A DNA stretch of 64,000 bases from Burkholderia sp. Ax-1719 (GTDB lineage Bacteria > Pseudomonadota > Gammaproteobacteria > Burkholderiales > Burkholderiaceae): contig NZ_VWWJ01000004.1 in the NCBI RefSeq assembly GCF_011753055.1, forward strand, positions 62,001 through 126,000, written 5' to 3'. The notes under the pieces were generated by a model. The model was given only the letters and a program-made list of their open reading frames with translations, was not told the origin of the DNA and ran no database searches. Below, piece by piece: positions 9,107-18,056 of this stretch. The first letter of the stretch is position 1, and every line of letters begins with the position of its first letter. Both the position numbers and the translations under genes were made by a program.

Positions 9107-9155
9107 TTGACGAATTTGTCAGTTCGTATACTAGGCGTTTTGACAAAATCGTCAA
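9107..9155. promoter_or_regulatory. Paired TetR operators over the aromatic operon promoter
   Basis: Two inverted repeats share TGAC-N6-GTCA: TTGACGAATTTGTCAG at 9107-9122 and TTGACAAAATCGTCAA at 9140-9155. They lie between the leftward catabolic operon and the rightward TetR gene. Reading leftward, TTGACG at the right site and TAGTAT 16 bases on resemble -35 and -10 elements, so the two sites bracket a plausible operon promoter. Binding by the adjacent TetR protein is an inference. Confidence 0.65.
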
Positions 9156-9241
9156 CTAGATTCGATTCAGGACAAACCCTAGAATGGCGGGAGACAAAGC
9201 ACAGGCCGATCGGGCTGCAAGCCGCCGCCAACAGGATGCAA

Positions 9242-9916
9242 ATGGACGCAACAGAAGAGAACTATCAGAGCCGCGTGGGCGCCGCGCGGCGGGAGAAGAC
9301 GCGCAACCGCCTGATCGAGACGGCGCTGGGCGTGTTCGCCGAAAAAGGCCCGGATCTGCCGATCATCGACGACTTCATTGCCGCGGCCGGGGTCGCGCGC
9401 GGGACCTTCTACAACTACTTCCGCACGACCGGCGAGTTGCTGGTGGCGGTCGCAGGTGAAAGCAGCGACCAGGTGCTGGGTGTGATCGATCCGCTGGTGC
9501 TGGCCGAGGCCGATCCGGTGCGGCGGCTGGTGGTGGGCTCGCGCCTGTATATGACGATGGCGGCGCGCTACCCGCTGTGGGGCGCGTTTATCACGCGGGT
9601 GGGAACGCGGCGCGGGTCGCGCGGGCGCCTGCTCGATGAGTATCTGACGCGGGATCTGCAACTGGCGATCGATGCGGGGCGGTTTCGCATCGGCCACGTG
9701 AGCGTGGCGCGGGATATCTCGCTGGGCGCGATCATGTATGGGATCGAGACGCTGCTTTCAGGGGAAGCGCCGCAGGATTACACCGAAGAGGTGATGTACA
9801 CGCTTTTGCTGGGGTTTGGGGTGCAGCACACGGAGGCGCACGCGCTGGCGTTTGCGCCCATTGCGGATTGTGGGGAGCCGCAGGGGGCGGTTTTTGAGCG
9901 GGGAGTGGGTCAATAG
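9242..9916 (+). CDS. TetR-family regulator of the aromatic operon
   Basis: The protein has 224 residues. The N-terminal helix-turn-helix is typical (IIDDFIAAAGVARGTFYNYF at about residues 40-60), followed by an all-helical ligand-binding domain. The ATG at 9242 is chosen because AGGA lies six bases upstream; an ATG six bases earlier has no spacing. Divergent orientation from the hydrolase-dioxygenase-hydroxylase operon and the two palindromes between them suggest local repression relieved by an aromatic intermediate. Confidence 0.85.
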   Translation: MDATEENYQSRVGAARREKTRNRLIETALGVFAEKGPDLPIIDDFIAAAGVARGTFYNYFRTTGELLVAVAGESSDQVLGVIDPLVLAEADPVRRLVVGSRLYMTMAARYPLWGAFITRVGTRRGSRGRLLDEYLTRDLQLAIDAGRFRIGHVSVARDISLGAIMYGIETLLSGEAPQDYTEEVMYTLLLGFGVQHTEAHALAFAPIADCGEPQGAVFERGVGQ

Positions 9917-9988
9917 GTCAGAGCGACGGGTGGCGTTAAGCCTCGCCTATTGAAGTGAAAACAGCCAAAAATCTATTTAGGGCGGGAT

Positions 9989-10618
9989 ATGAACACTGCG
10001 GGCGAAGAAAAAGCCACTTCCAGATATCTATTTGGAGAAAGCCTGCTATGGATCGCAGTTTTCGTTGCGCTAGCCTTGTCTATTGCTATTTGGGTTTCCC
10101 TGGTGTTAATCGACTTAGTTCACGGAAACCCAAACCGGTCAAAGGGTAATGCCGTGATGATGATGGCTTTGATCCCCCTGTTAATCGGCCTCATTGCCCC
10201 GCTGGGTGTATTCGTTGTGTTTTCCTCATCCCAGTTAATCCAGGGGGTGATGATGCGTGTTCTTCACCCGTGGATCGGCCGGTACGCGTATATTTTCATC
10301 GGGCTGTCGGTGCCCGTGATTTCGATGGTGACATGGTACTGCTACGATTACCTCACGCCTTCGAATTTCAATCTGGGAATAAATGAAGGGGCTGACTGGG
10401 TGCCGTACCAGCACGGGATCAATCTCGACAGATATCTGGCGACGCTAGCCATACAAGGCCTGGTAACCGTTTTCACGTTACTGTATTTTGAAGCGGTGAC
10501 TTATTATCGCTCCAGAAAAACAGTCATTCGGGGTGCGTTGCTCTTCGTAGTTGCCGTCGGAGTCTTGTTGGGTTATCGAGAAGCGGTAAATCAAATCCAT
10601 TTCATTTCCGTTGCTTGA
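9989..10618 (+). CDS. Multi-pass membrane protein of unknown function
   Basis: This 209-residue protein has about five hydrophobic segments (roughly residues 17-40, 52-78, 92-115, 150-170 and 180-200). It starts at ATG after GGCGGGA. Codons are visibly less GC-biased than in its neighbours (many TTT, ATT, AAA and TTA), which may mark a recently acquired or weakly expressed gene. There is no recognisable domain and no clear operon partner. Confidence 0.6.
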   Translation: MNTAGEEKATSRYLFGESLLWIAVFVALALSIAIWVSLVLIDLVHGNPNRSKGNAVMMMALIPLLIGLIAPLGVFVVFSSSQLIQGVMMRVLHPWIGRYAYIFIGLSVPVISMVTWYCYDYLTPSNFNLGINEGADWVPYQHGINLDRYLATLAIQGLVTVFTLLYFEAVTYYRSRKTVIRGALLFVVAVGVLLGYREAVNQIHFISVA

Positions 10619-10825
10619 TAATCGACGGGAGATACGCGTGACACACGCAGCACGCATAAGCCCCTATTCGGGACTTCACCGCTCACTCATCAACAGTCCT
10701 GACCCCGCATTCGCAACGCCCTGAGCGCCTGCGTCCACCCCCTCTTCGCACCTGTTTCACCCAGAAAAACCCAACCCTCGCCGCCCAGTGGGCTATCATG
10801 CGGGTCCTCTCCGAAGTAGCCCCTT

Positions 10826-12505
10826 ATGATTTCCGTCCGTAACGTCACCCTGCGCCGCGGCGTCAATGTCGTCCTCGACAACGCGTCCGTCACCTTCACC
10901 CCCGGCGAAAAGATCGGCCTGGTTGGCCGCAACGGTGCCGGCAAGTCGTCGTTCTTCGGCCTGCTCAACGGCACGCTGCACGAAGATAGCGGCGAGTTCT
11001 CGATTCCCGACGCGTGGAAGATGGGTCAGGTCGCGCAGGACATGCCGGAGACGGAGCAGAGCGCGACCGACTTCGTCATCGAGGGTGACACCGTCATGCT
11101 GGCCGCACAGGCCGAAGTCGCCGCCGCCGAGGCCAGCGACGACGGCATGCGCATGGCGCACGCCTATATGGCGCTGCACGACGCCGGCGCGCATGACGCC
11201 ACCGCACGCGCCCAGGCGCTGATCCTGGGCCTGGGCTTTAGCGCCGCGCAGCTCGACCAGCCGGTCAACAGTTTCTCGGGCGGCTGGCGTATGCGTCTGC
11301 AACTGGCGCGCGCGCTCATGTGCCCGTCCGACCTGCTGTTGCTCGACGAACCGACCAACCACTTGGACCTCGACGCGCTGGTGTGGCTCGAAGCCTGGCT
11401 CAAGCGCTATCAGGGCACCATGGTCGTGATCAGCCACGATCGCGAATTCCTCGACGCGGTGACGCAGGTGACGGTGCACGTCGATAACGCCAAGCTCGTG
11501 CGTTACGGCGGCAACTACAGCAAGTTCGAAGACATGCGCGCCGAGCAGATGGCGCTGCAACAGGCCTCGATGGCCCGTCAGGCGGACAAGATCGCCCACC
11601 TGCAGAAGTTTATCGACCGCTTCAAGGCCACGGCCTCGAAGGCGAAGCAGGCGCAGAGCCGGGTCAAGGCGCTCGAACGCATGGAGAAGATCGCCCCCGT
11701 GCTGGCCGATGCGGAGTTCAGCTTCGAGTTCAAGGAGCCGCTCAACACGCCGAACCCGCTGTTGTCGATGCTGGACGCAAGCTTCGGCTACCCGGCGCCG
11801 GCCGACGCACCCGAGGGCACGCCGCCGACGGTCATCGTGCGCGGCATCAACCGGTCCGTGCTGGCGGGGCAGCGCATCGGCATTCTCGGCGCCAATGGTC
11901 AGGGCAAGTCCACGCTCGTGAAGACGGTGGCGCACGAACTGAAGGCGATTGGCGGCGAGATCAGCGAAGGCAAGGGCCTGAACATCGGCTACTTCGCGCA
12001 GCAGGAACTTGACGTGTTGCGTCCGCTCGACACGCCGATGGAACACATGATCCGCCTCGCCAAGGACACGCCGCCGAGCATGCGCGCGCCTGGCCAGAGC
12101 GGCACCGAGCAATCGCTGCGTACGTTCCTGGGCACTTTCAACTTCAGCGGCGACATGGTCCATCAGGCGGTCGGCACGATGAGCGGCGGCGAAAAGGCGC
12201 GCCTCGTGTTGTGCATGATCGTCTGGCAACGGCCCAACCTGCTGGTGCTCGACGAGCCGACCAACCACCTGGACCTCTCTACACGGGAAGCGCTGGGTGT
12301 GGCGCTCAACGAATTCGAAGGCACCGTGTTGCTGGTCAGTCACGACCGCTCCCTGTTGCGCGCGGTGTGTGACGAGTTCTGGCTCGTTACCAAAGGTGGC
12401 GTCGAGCCCTTCGACGGCGATCTGGACGACTACCAGCAGTTCCTGCGCGAAGAGGCCCGCCGCATGCGCGAACAGGCTGCTGGCGAGCAGAAGGTTAGCG
12501 CCTGA
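10826..12505 (+). CDS. ABC-F ATPase, YheS-like
   Basis: This 559-residue soluble protein has two ABC ATPase domains and no membrane segments, as expected of ABC-F ribosome-associated factors. Domain 1 has Walker A GLVGRNGAGKSS, signature FSGGWRMRLQLARAL and Walker B LLLLDEPTNHLDLD. Domain 2 has GILGANGQGKST, MSGGEKARLVL and LLVLDEPTNHLDLS. A charged linker follows domain 1. The start (MISVRNVTLRRGVNVVLDNA) and length fit YheS of E. coli, thought to assist stalled translation. It is monocistronic and convergent with the glutathione transferase gene. Confidence 0.9.
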   Translation: MISVRNVTLRRGVNVVLDNASVTFTPGEKIGLVGRNGAGKSSFFGLLNGTLHEDSGEFSIPDAWKMGQVAQDMPETEQSATDFVIEGDTVMLAAQAEVAAAEASDDGMRMAHAYMALHDAGAHDATARAQALILGLGFSAAQLDQPVNSFSGGWRMRLQLARALMCPSDLLLLDEPTNHLDLDALVWLEAWLKRYQGTMVVISHDREFLDAVTQVTVHVDNAKLVRYGGNYSKFEDMRAEQMALQQASMARQADKIAHLQKFIDRFKATASKAKQAQSRVKALERMEKIAPVLADAEFSFEFKEPLNTPNPLLSMLDASFGYPAPADAPEGTPPTVIVRGINRSVLAGQRIGILGANGQGKSTLVKTVAHELKAIGGEISEGKGLNIGYFAQQELDVLRPLDTPMEHMIRLAKDTPPSMRAPGQSGTEQSLRTFLGTFNFSGDMVHQAVGTMSGGEKARLVLCMIVWQRPNLLVLDEPTNHLDLSTREALGVALNEFEGTVLLVSHDRSLLRAVCDEFWLVTKGGVEPFDGDLDDYQQFLREEARRMREQAAGEQKVSA

Positions 12506-12516
12506 GCCGAGCGCGC

Positions 12517-13161
12517 TTACACCCAGGGATAGTCCAGCGCCTCGGTCTTCAACGCGCGCTGGACCGCCGGTCGCTCAAGCACACGCTGTAGATACGCGCC
12601 AAGCAGGGGCCGCGTGCGCGCAGGCCTCGCGAACTGGCGCGTCCATCGGCAGAGCATCAGTGCATAGGGGTCCAGCACCGTATAGTGGTGCCCGAGCAGC
12701 CACGGGCCACCGCTTGCCTCCAGCTGACTTTCGAGTTGATCGAGCAAACTGCCGATTTTCCACTCCGCGTGAGCCTTCACTTGCTCCGCGCCTGAAGCGT
12801 TGCCGCTATCCACCCAGCGTTCCGGATAGAAATACGCCAGCAACGTAGCCTGCAGCGTGTTGGTCAACCACATCAACCAGGTATAAAAGCGCGAGCGTTC
12901 CGGCGTGCCCAAAGCCGGCGCGAGATTCATCTCCGGATGCGCATCGGCGAGATGCAGACAAATCGCGGCGGTCTCGTACAGCACGAGATCGCCGTCGACC
13001 AATACCGGAATCAATCCATTCGGATTGAGCTTGAGATAGTCGGCGGATTTGTGTGCTTCCTGGTCGCGATCGACGAATACCAGCTCAAATGGCAGCCCGA
13101 TTTCTTCAAGCACGAAATGAGGCGCCATGCTTGCGTTGCCGGGAAAGTAGAACAGCTTCAT
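12517..13161 (-). CDS. Glutathione S-transferase
   Basis: The protein has 214 residues. The N-terminal thioredoxin-like domain includes the cis-Pro loop NPNGLIPVLVDGD and the glutathione-contacting LYETAAICLHLAD. The all-helical C-terminal domain has the usual GPWLLGHHYTVLDPYALML capping segment. A Ser near the N-terminus (GNASMAPHFVLEE) is the probable catalytic residue, as in beta/theta-like bacterial enzymes. It lies downstream of and convergent with the ABC-F gene. The substrate is unknown; detoxification conjugation is the family role. Confidence 0.88.
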   Translation of the reverse strand: MKLFYFPGNASMAPHFVLEEIGLPFELVFVDRDQEAHKSADYLKLNPNGLIPVLVDGDLVLYETAAICLHLADAHPEMNLAPALGTPERSRFYTWLMWLTNTLQATLLAYFYPERWVDSGNASGAEQVKAHAEWKIGSLLDQLESQLEASGGPWLLGHHYTVLDPYALMLCRWTRQFARPARTRPLLGAYLQRVLERPAVQRALKTEALDYPWV

Positions 13162-13271
13162 CGTCGATTCCTTTTATGTCCGCCACGATCCCGGCGAGCC
13201 AGGGAGAGTGTTCTGCTGCGTGAATCCGGATTCGCATTCTAATCTCTGCCTGGCGGGCCCGAGATGGCTAC

Positions 13272-13499
13272 TCAACCGGCATTGGCCTCCATCAAGGTCG
13301 GATAGTCCGTATAAAACTTTTCCGTGCCGCCAAAAAAGCCCTCCCGACGCGCTTCGTTCATCGGCGCATTCGTCTTGATGCGTTCGACGAAATCCGGATT
13401 CGCGAGCACCATCGCGCCGTAGGATTCGAGATCGGCGATACGCGTAGCGATGTCCGCGCCGACCTGGTCGCGCGCTCTGCCGGGACGATTCAGCATCAA
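13272..13499 (-). pseudogene. C-terminal remnant of an Old Yellow Enzyme (alkene reductase)
   Basis: Only about the last 60 residues of an NemA-like flavin enzyme remain. The segment YGAMVLANPDFVERI and the ending GFFGGTEKFYTDYPTL match the C-terminal end of the family (normally about 370 residues, ending in an ANPD and GYTDYPSL pattern). About 300 N-terminal residues, including the FMN-binding barrel, are missing. The right end abuts a similarly truncated LysR gene on the other strand, so both probably lost their 5' parts in one deletion. Confidence 0.75.
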
Positions 13500-13502
13500 C
13501 GT

Positions 13503-14153
13503 GCCCGTCCACAGCTTGGCGAGATGCTCGCGCAGCCCAGCGGCGTGCTGCGCGTGTCGATGCCGGTGGACTTTGGCGTCACTTATCTCGCGCCGCTCAT
13601 GGTGGAGTTTGCCGAGCTTTATCCCGGCATCAGCTTCGATCTGGATCTCACCTCACGGCGTATCGATCTGGTGAGCGAACGATTTGACGTGGCGCTGCGG
13701 ATCGGCGAATCGGAAGACTCGCAATTGATTGCGCGGCCCCTGGCTTGCCTCACGCCGTATCTTTTCGCTTCGCCCGGTTATTTAAAGCGCTCAGGCGAAC
13801 CCGCGAAGCCCGCTGATCTCGTCCATCACGAATGCCTGACGATTCTTAAGGCATCCGAATGGACGATGCATGCCGATAAGCCTGCCAACAGGCGCTCGAT
13901 GACGGTGCCTGTGAGCGGGCGCTTCGCGCTCAACAGCGTTGGCATGATTCGCCGTCTGGCGGTCCTCGATAGAGGCATCGTGCTGATGCCGCAGGAAGTC
14001 GTCGCGGACGATCTGGCGAGTGGCGCGTTGCTTCCCGTGCTGCCGGGTTGGCACGGTGACGCCGTACCGATCTACGCGATCACGGAGACCCGGCTTTTAC
14101 CCGCGAAGGTTCAACGCTTTATCGAATTTCTGCAGGCGCGCCTGGCGAGCTAG
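13503..14153 (+). pseudogene. LysR-family regulator lacking its DNA-binding domain
   Basis: About 215 residues of LysR effector-binding domain are present, starting at the linker (LGEMLAQPSGVLRVSMP) and running to a normal C-terminus. The first roughly 85-90 residues, which carry the winged helix, are absent. The frame is open at the junction near 13500, directly next to the truncated alkene reductase remnant. As the DNA-binding part is gone it cannot act as a normal activator. An internal ATG at 13524 could still allow expression of the effector domain. Confidence 0.78.
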
Positions 14154-14179
14154 GCGCGCAGGCGTTCATGAAAAAGCGC

Positions 14180-14938
14180 TCACGACAGCGTAATCGTCTG
14201 TGTCAGCGTAGAAACAAATCGCGCCGTGCGCGCATCGCGCGGCCGCGCAAACAGTTCGCCAGATGGCCCGGCTTCAACGATCGCGCCATCCTTGAGAAAC
14301 ACGGCATCGTGCGCAATCGAAGCCGCGAGGCGCAGATCGTGCGTTGCCATCAACATCGTCGTGCCTTCCTGCGCCAATTGCCGGAGTACATCCACGACTT
14401 CGGCGGAGAGTTCCGGATCGAGCGCGGAAGTTGGCTCATCGCACAGCAGTACCTGAGGCGAGGGCGCCAATGCGCGCGCGATGGCCACGCGCTGTTGCTG
14501 GCCGCCCGAGAGCGTCGAAGGCCACGCATCGGCCTTGCTGGCAATGCCGACTTTTTCCAGTAATGCCGCCGCCCGTTCGCGCGCTCGCGCGCGGTCCCAC
14601 TTGAGCACGGTGACGAGGCCTTCCATGACGTTCTCGATCACCGTGAGATGCGGAAAGAGCTGGAAATTCTGGAACACCATGCCTGTGTGTCGACGCACGG
14701 CGGCGATTTCCGCGCGCGCCACGCTGCGGCCCGGTGTGAAACCGATACGCGCATCGCCGATGGCGAGCGAGCCCTCGTCCGGCATTTCGAGCAGATTGAT
14801 GCAGCGGAGCAGGGTGCTTTTGCCGCTGCCGGAAGGACCGATCAACGCCGTGACGCTGCCCGCTGCGAGCGTCAGATCGATTGCGTTCAGCACGCGATGC
14901 TCGCCGAACGATTTGCCGAGATGTTCGAGCCGGATCAT
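14180..14938 (-). CDS. Polar amino acid ABC transporter ATPase (cystine type)
   Basis: This 252-residue protein has Walker A LIGPSGSGKSTLLRCINLLE, Q-loop MVFQNFQLFPHLTV, signature LSGGQQQRVAIARALA, Walker B VLLCDEPTSALDPE and an H-loop in MATHDLRLA. This is the GlnQ/TcyN type. Its start codon shares one base with the stop codon of the permease gene (TGATG), so translation is probably coupled. The insertion FTPGRSVARAEIAA before the Q-loop resembles histidine/cystine transport ATPases. It provides energy for the permease and binding protein encoded upstream. Confidence 0.9.
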   Translation of the reverse strand: MIRLEHLGKSFGEHRVLNAIDLTLAAGSVTALIGPSGSGKSTLLRCINLLEMPDEGSLAIGDARIGFTPGRSVARAEIAAVRRHTGMVFQNFQLFPHLTVIENVMEGLVTVLKWDRARARERAAALLEKVGIASKADAWPSTLSGGQQQRVAIARALAPSPQVLLCDEPTSALDPELSAEVVDVLRQLAQEGTTMLMATHDLRLAASIAHDAVFLKDGAIVEAGPSGELFARPRDARTARFVSTLTQTITLS

Positions 14939-15615
14939 CACCGCCCCGCAGAAAACAGTGCATGCCGACCAAAGCGCGCTTCGAGCTTCACTTGGGCATG
15001 CGAGAGTACCGAACTGAAAACCAGGTAAATCAATGCGGCCTCGGAGTAAAGAATCAGCGGCTCGTAGGTGACAGCGGCGATGCGCTGCGCGGCCTGAAAA
15101 ATTTCGGGAACGGTGAGCACTGCCGCAAGCGACGTGTCCTTCACGAGCGAAATAAACGAATTCGACAGCGCGGGCAGCGCCACGCGCGTGGCCTGCGGAA
15201 GAATCACGCGGCGCAGCGCCTGGGCGCGCGTCATGTTCATCGAATAGGCGGCTTCCCATTGTCCGCGCGGTATCGACTCGATCACGCCGCGAATCACCTC
15301 GGCGTTATAGGCGCCTACGTTGAGCGAAAATCCGATGATCGCCGCCGTGAGCGGATCGAGCACGATGCCAACATTAGGTAGTCCGTAGAATATGACGAAC
15401 AACTGAACGAGCAGCGGCGAGCCGCGAAACAGCCAGATATAGAAGCGTACGATCGCCACGGCCCAGCGCGGCCCGAACAGGCGCGTGAGCGCTGCGAAGA
15501 ATGCCAGCACGATCCCGAGTGCGAACGATGCCAGGGTAAGCGGGACGGTGAAGACCAGTCCCGCGTAAAGCAGGGGCCAAAGCGATTGCCCCATCAGATG
15601 CAGCCATGCCGGCAT
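14938..15615 (-). CDS. Polar amino acid ABC transporter permease (cystine type)
   Basis: The protein has 225 residues and five to six helices. The cytoplasmic EAA loop is seen as EAAYSMNMTRAQALRRVILP, which docks the ATPase. The segment FRGSPLLVQLFVIFYGLP is typical of the HisM/TcyL permease family. It overlaps the ATPase gene by one base and lies twelve bases after the binding-protein gene, so the three form one leftward operon. One permease gene is present, so it should function as a homodimer. Confidence 0.9.
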   Translation of the reverse strand: MPAWLHLMGQSLWPLLYAGLVFTVPLTLASFALGIVLAFFAALTRLFGPRWAVAIVRFYIWLFRGSPLLVQLFVIFYGLPNVGIVLDPLTAAIIGFSLNVGAYNAEVIRGVIESIPRGQWEAAYSMNMTRAQALRRVILPQATRVALPALSNSFISLVKDTSLAAVLTVPEIFQAAQRIAAVTYEPLILYSEAALIYLVFSSVLSHAQVKLEARFGRHALFSAGR

Positions 15616-15627
15616 CGTTCACCCGCC

Positions 15628-16407
15628 TTATTGCGAAACGTCTTTGCCGAAGTACTTCTGCGAGATGCGCGCGTAGGTGCCGTCGGCCTTGATGTCGGCG
15701 AGCGCCTTGTCGATGGCTTCGCGCAGCGCCGGGCTGCCCTTGCGGATCAGCACGCCCGACTGGTCGTCGGCGGTGCTGGTGTCGCTGGCGGCGATCTTCA
15801 GCTTCGCGTCCGGCTTGTGCTTCTGGAAGTCGAGGAAGGAGAGCGAGTCATTCACCGTGGCGTCGACGCGGCCCGAGGTCAGCAGATCGATCGATTCATT
15901 GAAGCCCTGCACCGGCACGACATCCGCGCCATGCGAAGCGGCGAGCTTGCCGAAGTTGCTGGTCAGCGTATTGGCCGACTTCTTGCCCTTCAGATCGTCG
16001 AAGGAATGAATCGTCGTATTGTCCGATCGCACGATCAGCACGGCATGCGTGGCGATATACGGCGTCGAGAAATCGTATTTGGCCTTGCGCGCATCGGTGA
16101 TCGAGACTTCATTGATGACGGCGTCGTAGCGGTTTACGTCGAGGCCCGCAATCAGACCGTCCCACTTGCCTTCGACGAATTGCGGCTTGACGCCCAGGCG
16201 CTGCGCGATGGCGGAGGCGATATCCACATCAAAGCCGGTCAGTTTGCCGGTTTCGTCGTGATAGGTGAAGGGTGCGTACGTGCCTTCAGTGCCGACACGG
16301 AACACGCCGGACGACTTGATCTGGGCGAGTTCATCGGCGGCGAATGCCGGCGCGGCGGCAACCGCCGACAGGAGTGCGGCGAGCAGTACTGAGCGAATGG
16401 CTTTCAT
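15628..16407 (-). CDS. Periplasmic binding protein, cystine (FliY/TcyJ)-like
   Basis: This 259-residue protein has a signal peptide ending at AFAADE. Family segments include GTEGTYAPFTYHDETGKLTG, VEGKWDGLIAGLDVNRYDAV, YDFSTPYIATHAVL and a C-terminal RISQKYFGKDVS. The overall pattern follows E. coli FliY (cystine-binding) closely, so cystine or a related amino acid is the likely ligand. It is first in the three-gene operon. Substrate assignment is by resemblance. Confidence 0.87.
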   Translation of the reverse strand: MKAIRSVLLAALLSAVAAAPAFAADELAQIKSSGVFRVGTEGTYAPFTYHDETGKLTGFDVDIASAIAQRLGVKPQFVEGKWDGLIAGLDVNRYDAVINEVSITDARKAKYDFSTPYIATHAVLIVRSDNTTIHSFDDLKGKKSANTLTSNFGKLAASHGADVVPVQGFNESIDLLTSGRVDATVNDSLSFLDFQKHKPDAKLKIAASDTSTADDQSGVLIRKGSPALREAIDKALADIKADGTYARISQKYFGKDVSQ

Positions 16408-16534
16408 GGTCGAAACTCGCGAGTGGGTTGACGTTTGGGCTCGTTTAACGAGTCGTCAGATTCTACTGATCGCGCGTCAAGGCACAAAAGCGATGATTCG
16501 CTATAGATATACACGGGTGGAATATAACGGCGAA

Positions 16535-16561
16535 AACGTCGCCCCTGCGAAGGGCGACGTT
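16535..16561 (-). terminator. Rho-independent terminator after the porin gene
   Basis: AACGTCGCCC and GGGCGACGTT form a perfect 10-bp stem with a short loop, twelve bases beyond the porin stop. In the leftward direction the stem ends in TTTT, as expected for termination of porin transcripts before the cystine operon. Confidence 0.75.
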
Positions 16562-16573
16562 GTAAGTCATGTA

Positions 16574-17722
16574 TTAAAAGCGCGAGCGCAGCCCCACGGT
16601 CGCGACAACCTGATTGGCGGTGGAGGACGCACCGCCAGCCGTGTCGATGAAGGCCACGTAGTGATGGCCAGTGACATGCTGATAGATGCCTTCGAGATAG
16701 ACATCGGTGCGGCGCGAGAACGAATACACGAGTTGCGTATCGACCTGCTGCCATTTCGGATCGGCGGAATATGTTCGGGTATCCGAAGCATGGCCGTCCG
16801 TATAGACATACGCGAGACCCAGAGAAAGGTGACGCGCGAGCGGATATTGGCCGCTGAGTTCGTAGTTGTCGAAACTCACGTTGCCGCCGGTCGAGCCAAA
16901 CGATGTACTGCCTTCGAACTGGCTGTGCGAGTACACGAAGGCCAGCGACGCGCCTTTCACTTCATAGCGGATCGCGGCTGCCGCGACGCGCTGCACGTCG
17001 GCGGCAAGCGTGAAGCCGCCGACGCCATTCGCCGACGATTCGGTGATATCGATCGCGCCGTTGCCGGTCGATCCACCCGCATGGTCGATTTGCAGATAGC
17101 CCGCGCCCAGGCTCAATGGCCCGTTCGCGTAACTCGCGCCCGCGCTCCATGCGCGATTTTCGCTAAAGCCGGTGCTGTTCGAGAACGCGTAAAGACCGCC
17201 AAACTGCAGGCCTGCAAAACTCGGGCTCGCATATTTGACGGCATTGCTGATCCGCAGCGAATCCGCAAGATTGTCGTTGTCGAACGGGTGAGCAAAACTC
17301 GATTTGCCGAATGAGCCCGCTTCCGCAGAAAGCGGCGCGACGTAATCGACAACCGAGTCGTACTGTCGGCCCACCGCGGCAAAGCCATAACGATCGCTCG
17401 TGAGGCCAACCCATGCTTCGCGGCCAAAGAGCCGGTTGTCCTGACCGAGCTTGCCGTTCTGCACATTGAAGCCGTTCTCCAGCACGAAGACGGCATTGAG
17501 CCCATCGCCGAGCGCTTCGCGCCCGCGAATGCCAAAGCGGCTGCCGTTGATGTTGCCGCTCGTGGCCTGGAATAGCGCGCCGTGTGCGCCGCTCTTGCTC
17601 ACGTTGTTGGTGTACATGAGGCCAGCATCGATCATGCCGTACAGCGTGACGGAGTTCTGTGCGAAAGCGGAGGACGAGAGCAGCGCGGCGGTCAATGCGC
17701 CGAGCAATGTGGTTGTTTTCAA
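16574..17722 (-). CDS. Outer membrane porin, Burkholderia OmpC-like
   Basis: The protein has 382 residues. The signal peptide ends at SSAFAQ, followed by the hallmark start of betaproteobacterial trimeric porins (SVTLYGMIDAGLMYTNN), a GLQFGGLYAFSN strand region and a C-terminal aromatic residue (GLRSRF) used for outer-membrane assembly. The loop-3 region contains the usual LFGREAWVGLTSDRYG sequence. It forms a diffusion channel for small hydrophilic solutes. It is monocistronic, with a terminator downstream. Confidence 0.93.
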   Translation of the reverse strand: MKTTTLLGALTAALLSSSAFAQNSVTLYGMIDAGLMYTNNVSKSGAHGALFQATSGNINGSRFGIRGREALGDGLNAVFVLENGFNVQNGKLGQDNRLFGREAWVGLTSDRYGFAAVGRQYDSVVDYVAPLSAEAGSFGKSSFAHPFDNDNLADSLRISNAVKYASPSFAGLQFGGLYAFSNSTGFSENRAWSAGASYANGPLSLGAGYLQIDHAGGSTGNGAIDITESSANGVGGFTLAADVQRVAAAAIRYEVKGASLAFVYSHSQFEGSTSFGSTGGNVSFDNYELSGQYPLARHLSLGLAYVYTDGHASDTRTYSADPKWQQVDTQLVYSFSRRTDVYLEGIYQHVTGHHYVAFIDTAGGASSTANQVVATVGLRSRF

Positions 17723-18056
17723 GCGAAACCCCTGTATGCGTGTATCAAACCTGCGATGTGCGAGGTTCGACCGATGCTAGGGAGGGGCTTGCGTTTCTCT
17801 AACGGAGCGTTTGCGAAAAGCTCAGCGCGTGCTCACTGCTTTACTTTCCACTCCGGCGGGAAAGGGCGTTTCGCGGTGAAAGCCGTTTGAGCGGCTTGTG
17901 AATAAAGCGTTAAGGATCAGCGATTTCGATGCACTGACGTCGTATGCGAGAAACCCATGAACGACGTCGGCGCATCACACCGCGCGCGCATTATTTGGCT
18001 TCGCGGAAGATTAAATTCCACTTCATGCGTGGCGAAATAAGCACGTTCACGCGCCT
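17723..18056. other. Gene-free stretch upstream of the porin gene
   Basis: I see no coding region in these 334 bp. They should hold the porin promoter and the 3' end of the DsbA-like transcript. One clear inverted repeat is present: GACGTCGT at 17936-17943 and ACGACGTC at 17961-17968, 17 bases apart. It could be a regulator site or a transcript hairpin. Confidence 0.4.

Noticed and set aside
7137-9110. 657-codon plus-strand frame across the dioxygenase and hydrolase genes
   Set aside because: Antisense to two clear enzymes and a shadow by composition.
10796-12343. 515-codon minus-strand frame opposite the ABC-F gene
   Set aside because: Both ABC domains are intact on the plus strand; the antisense product is low-complexity.
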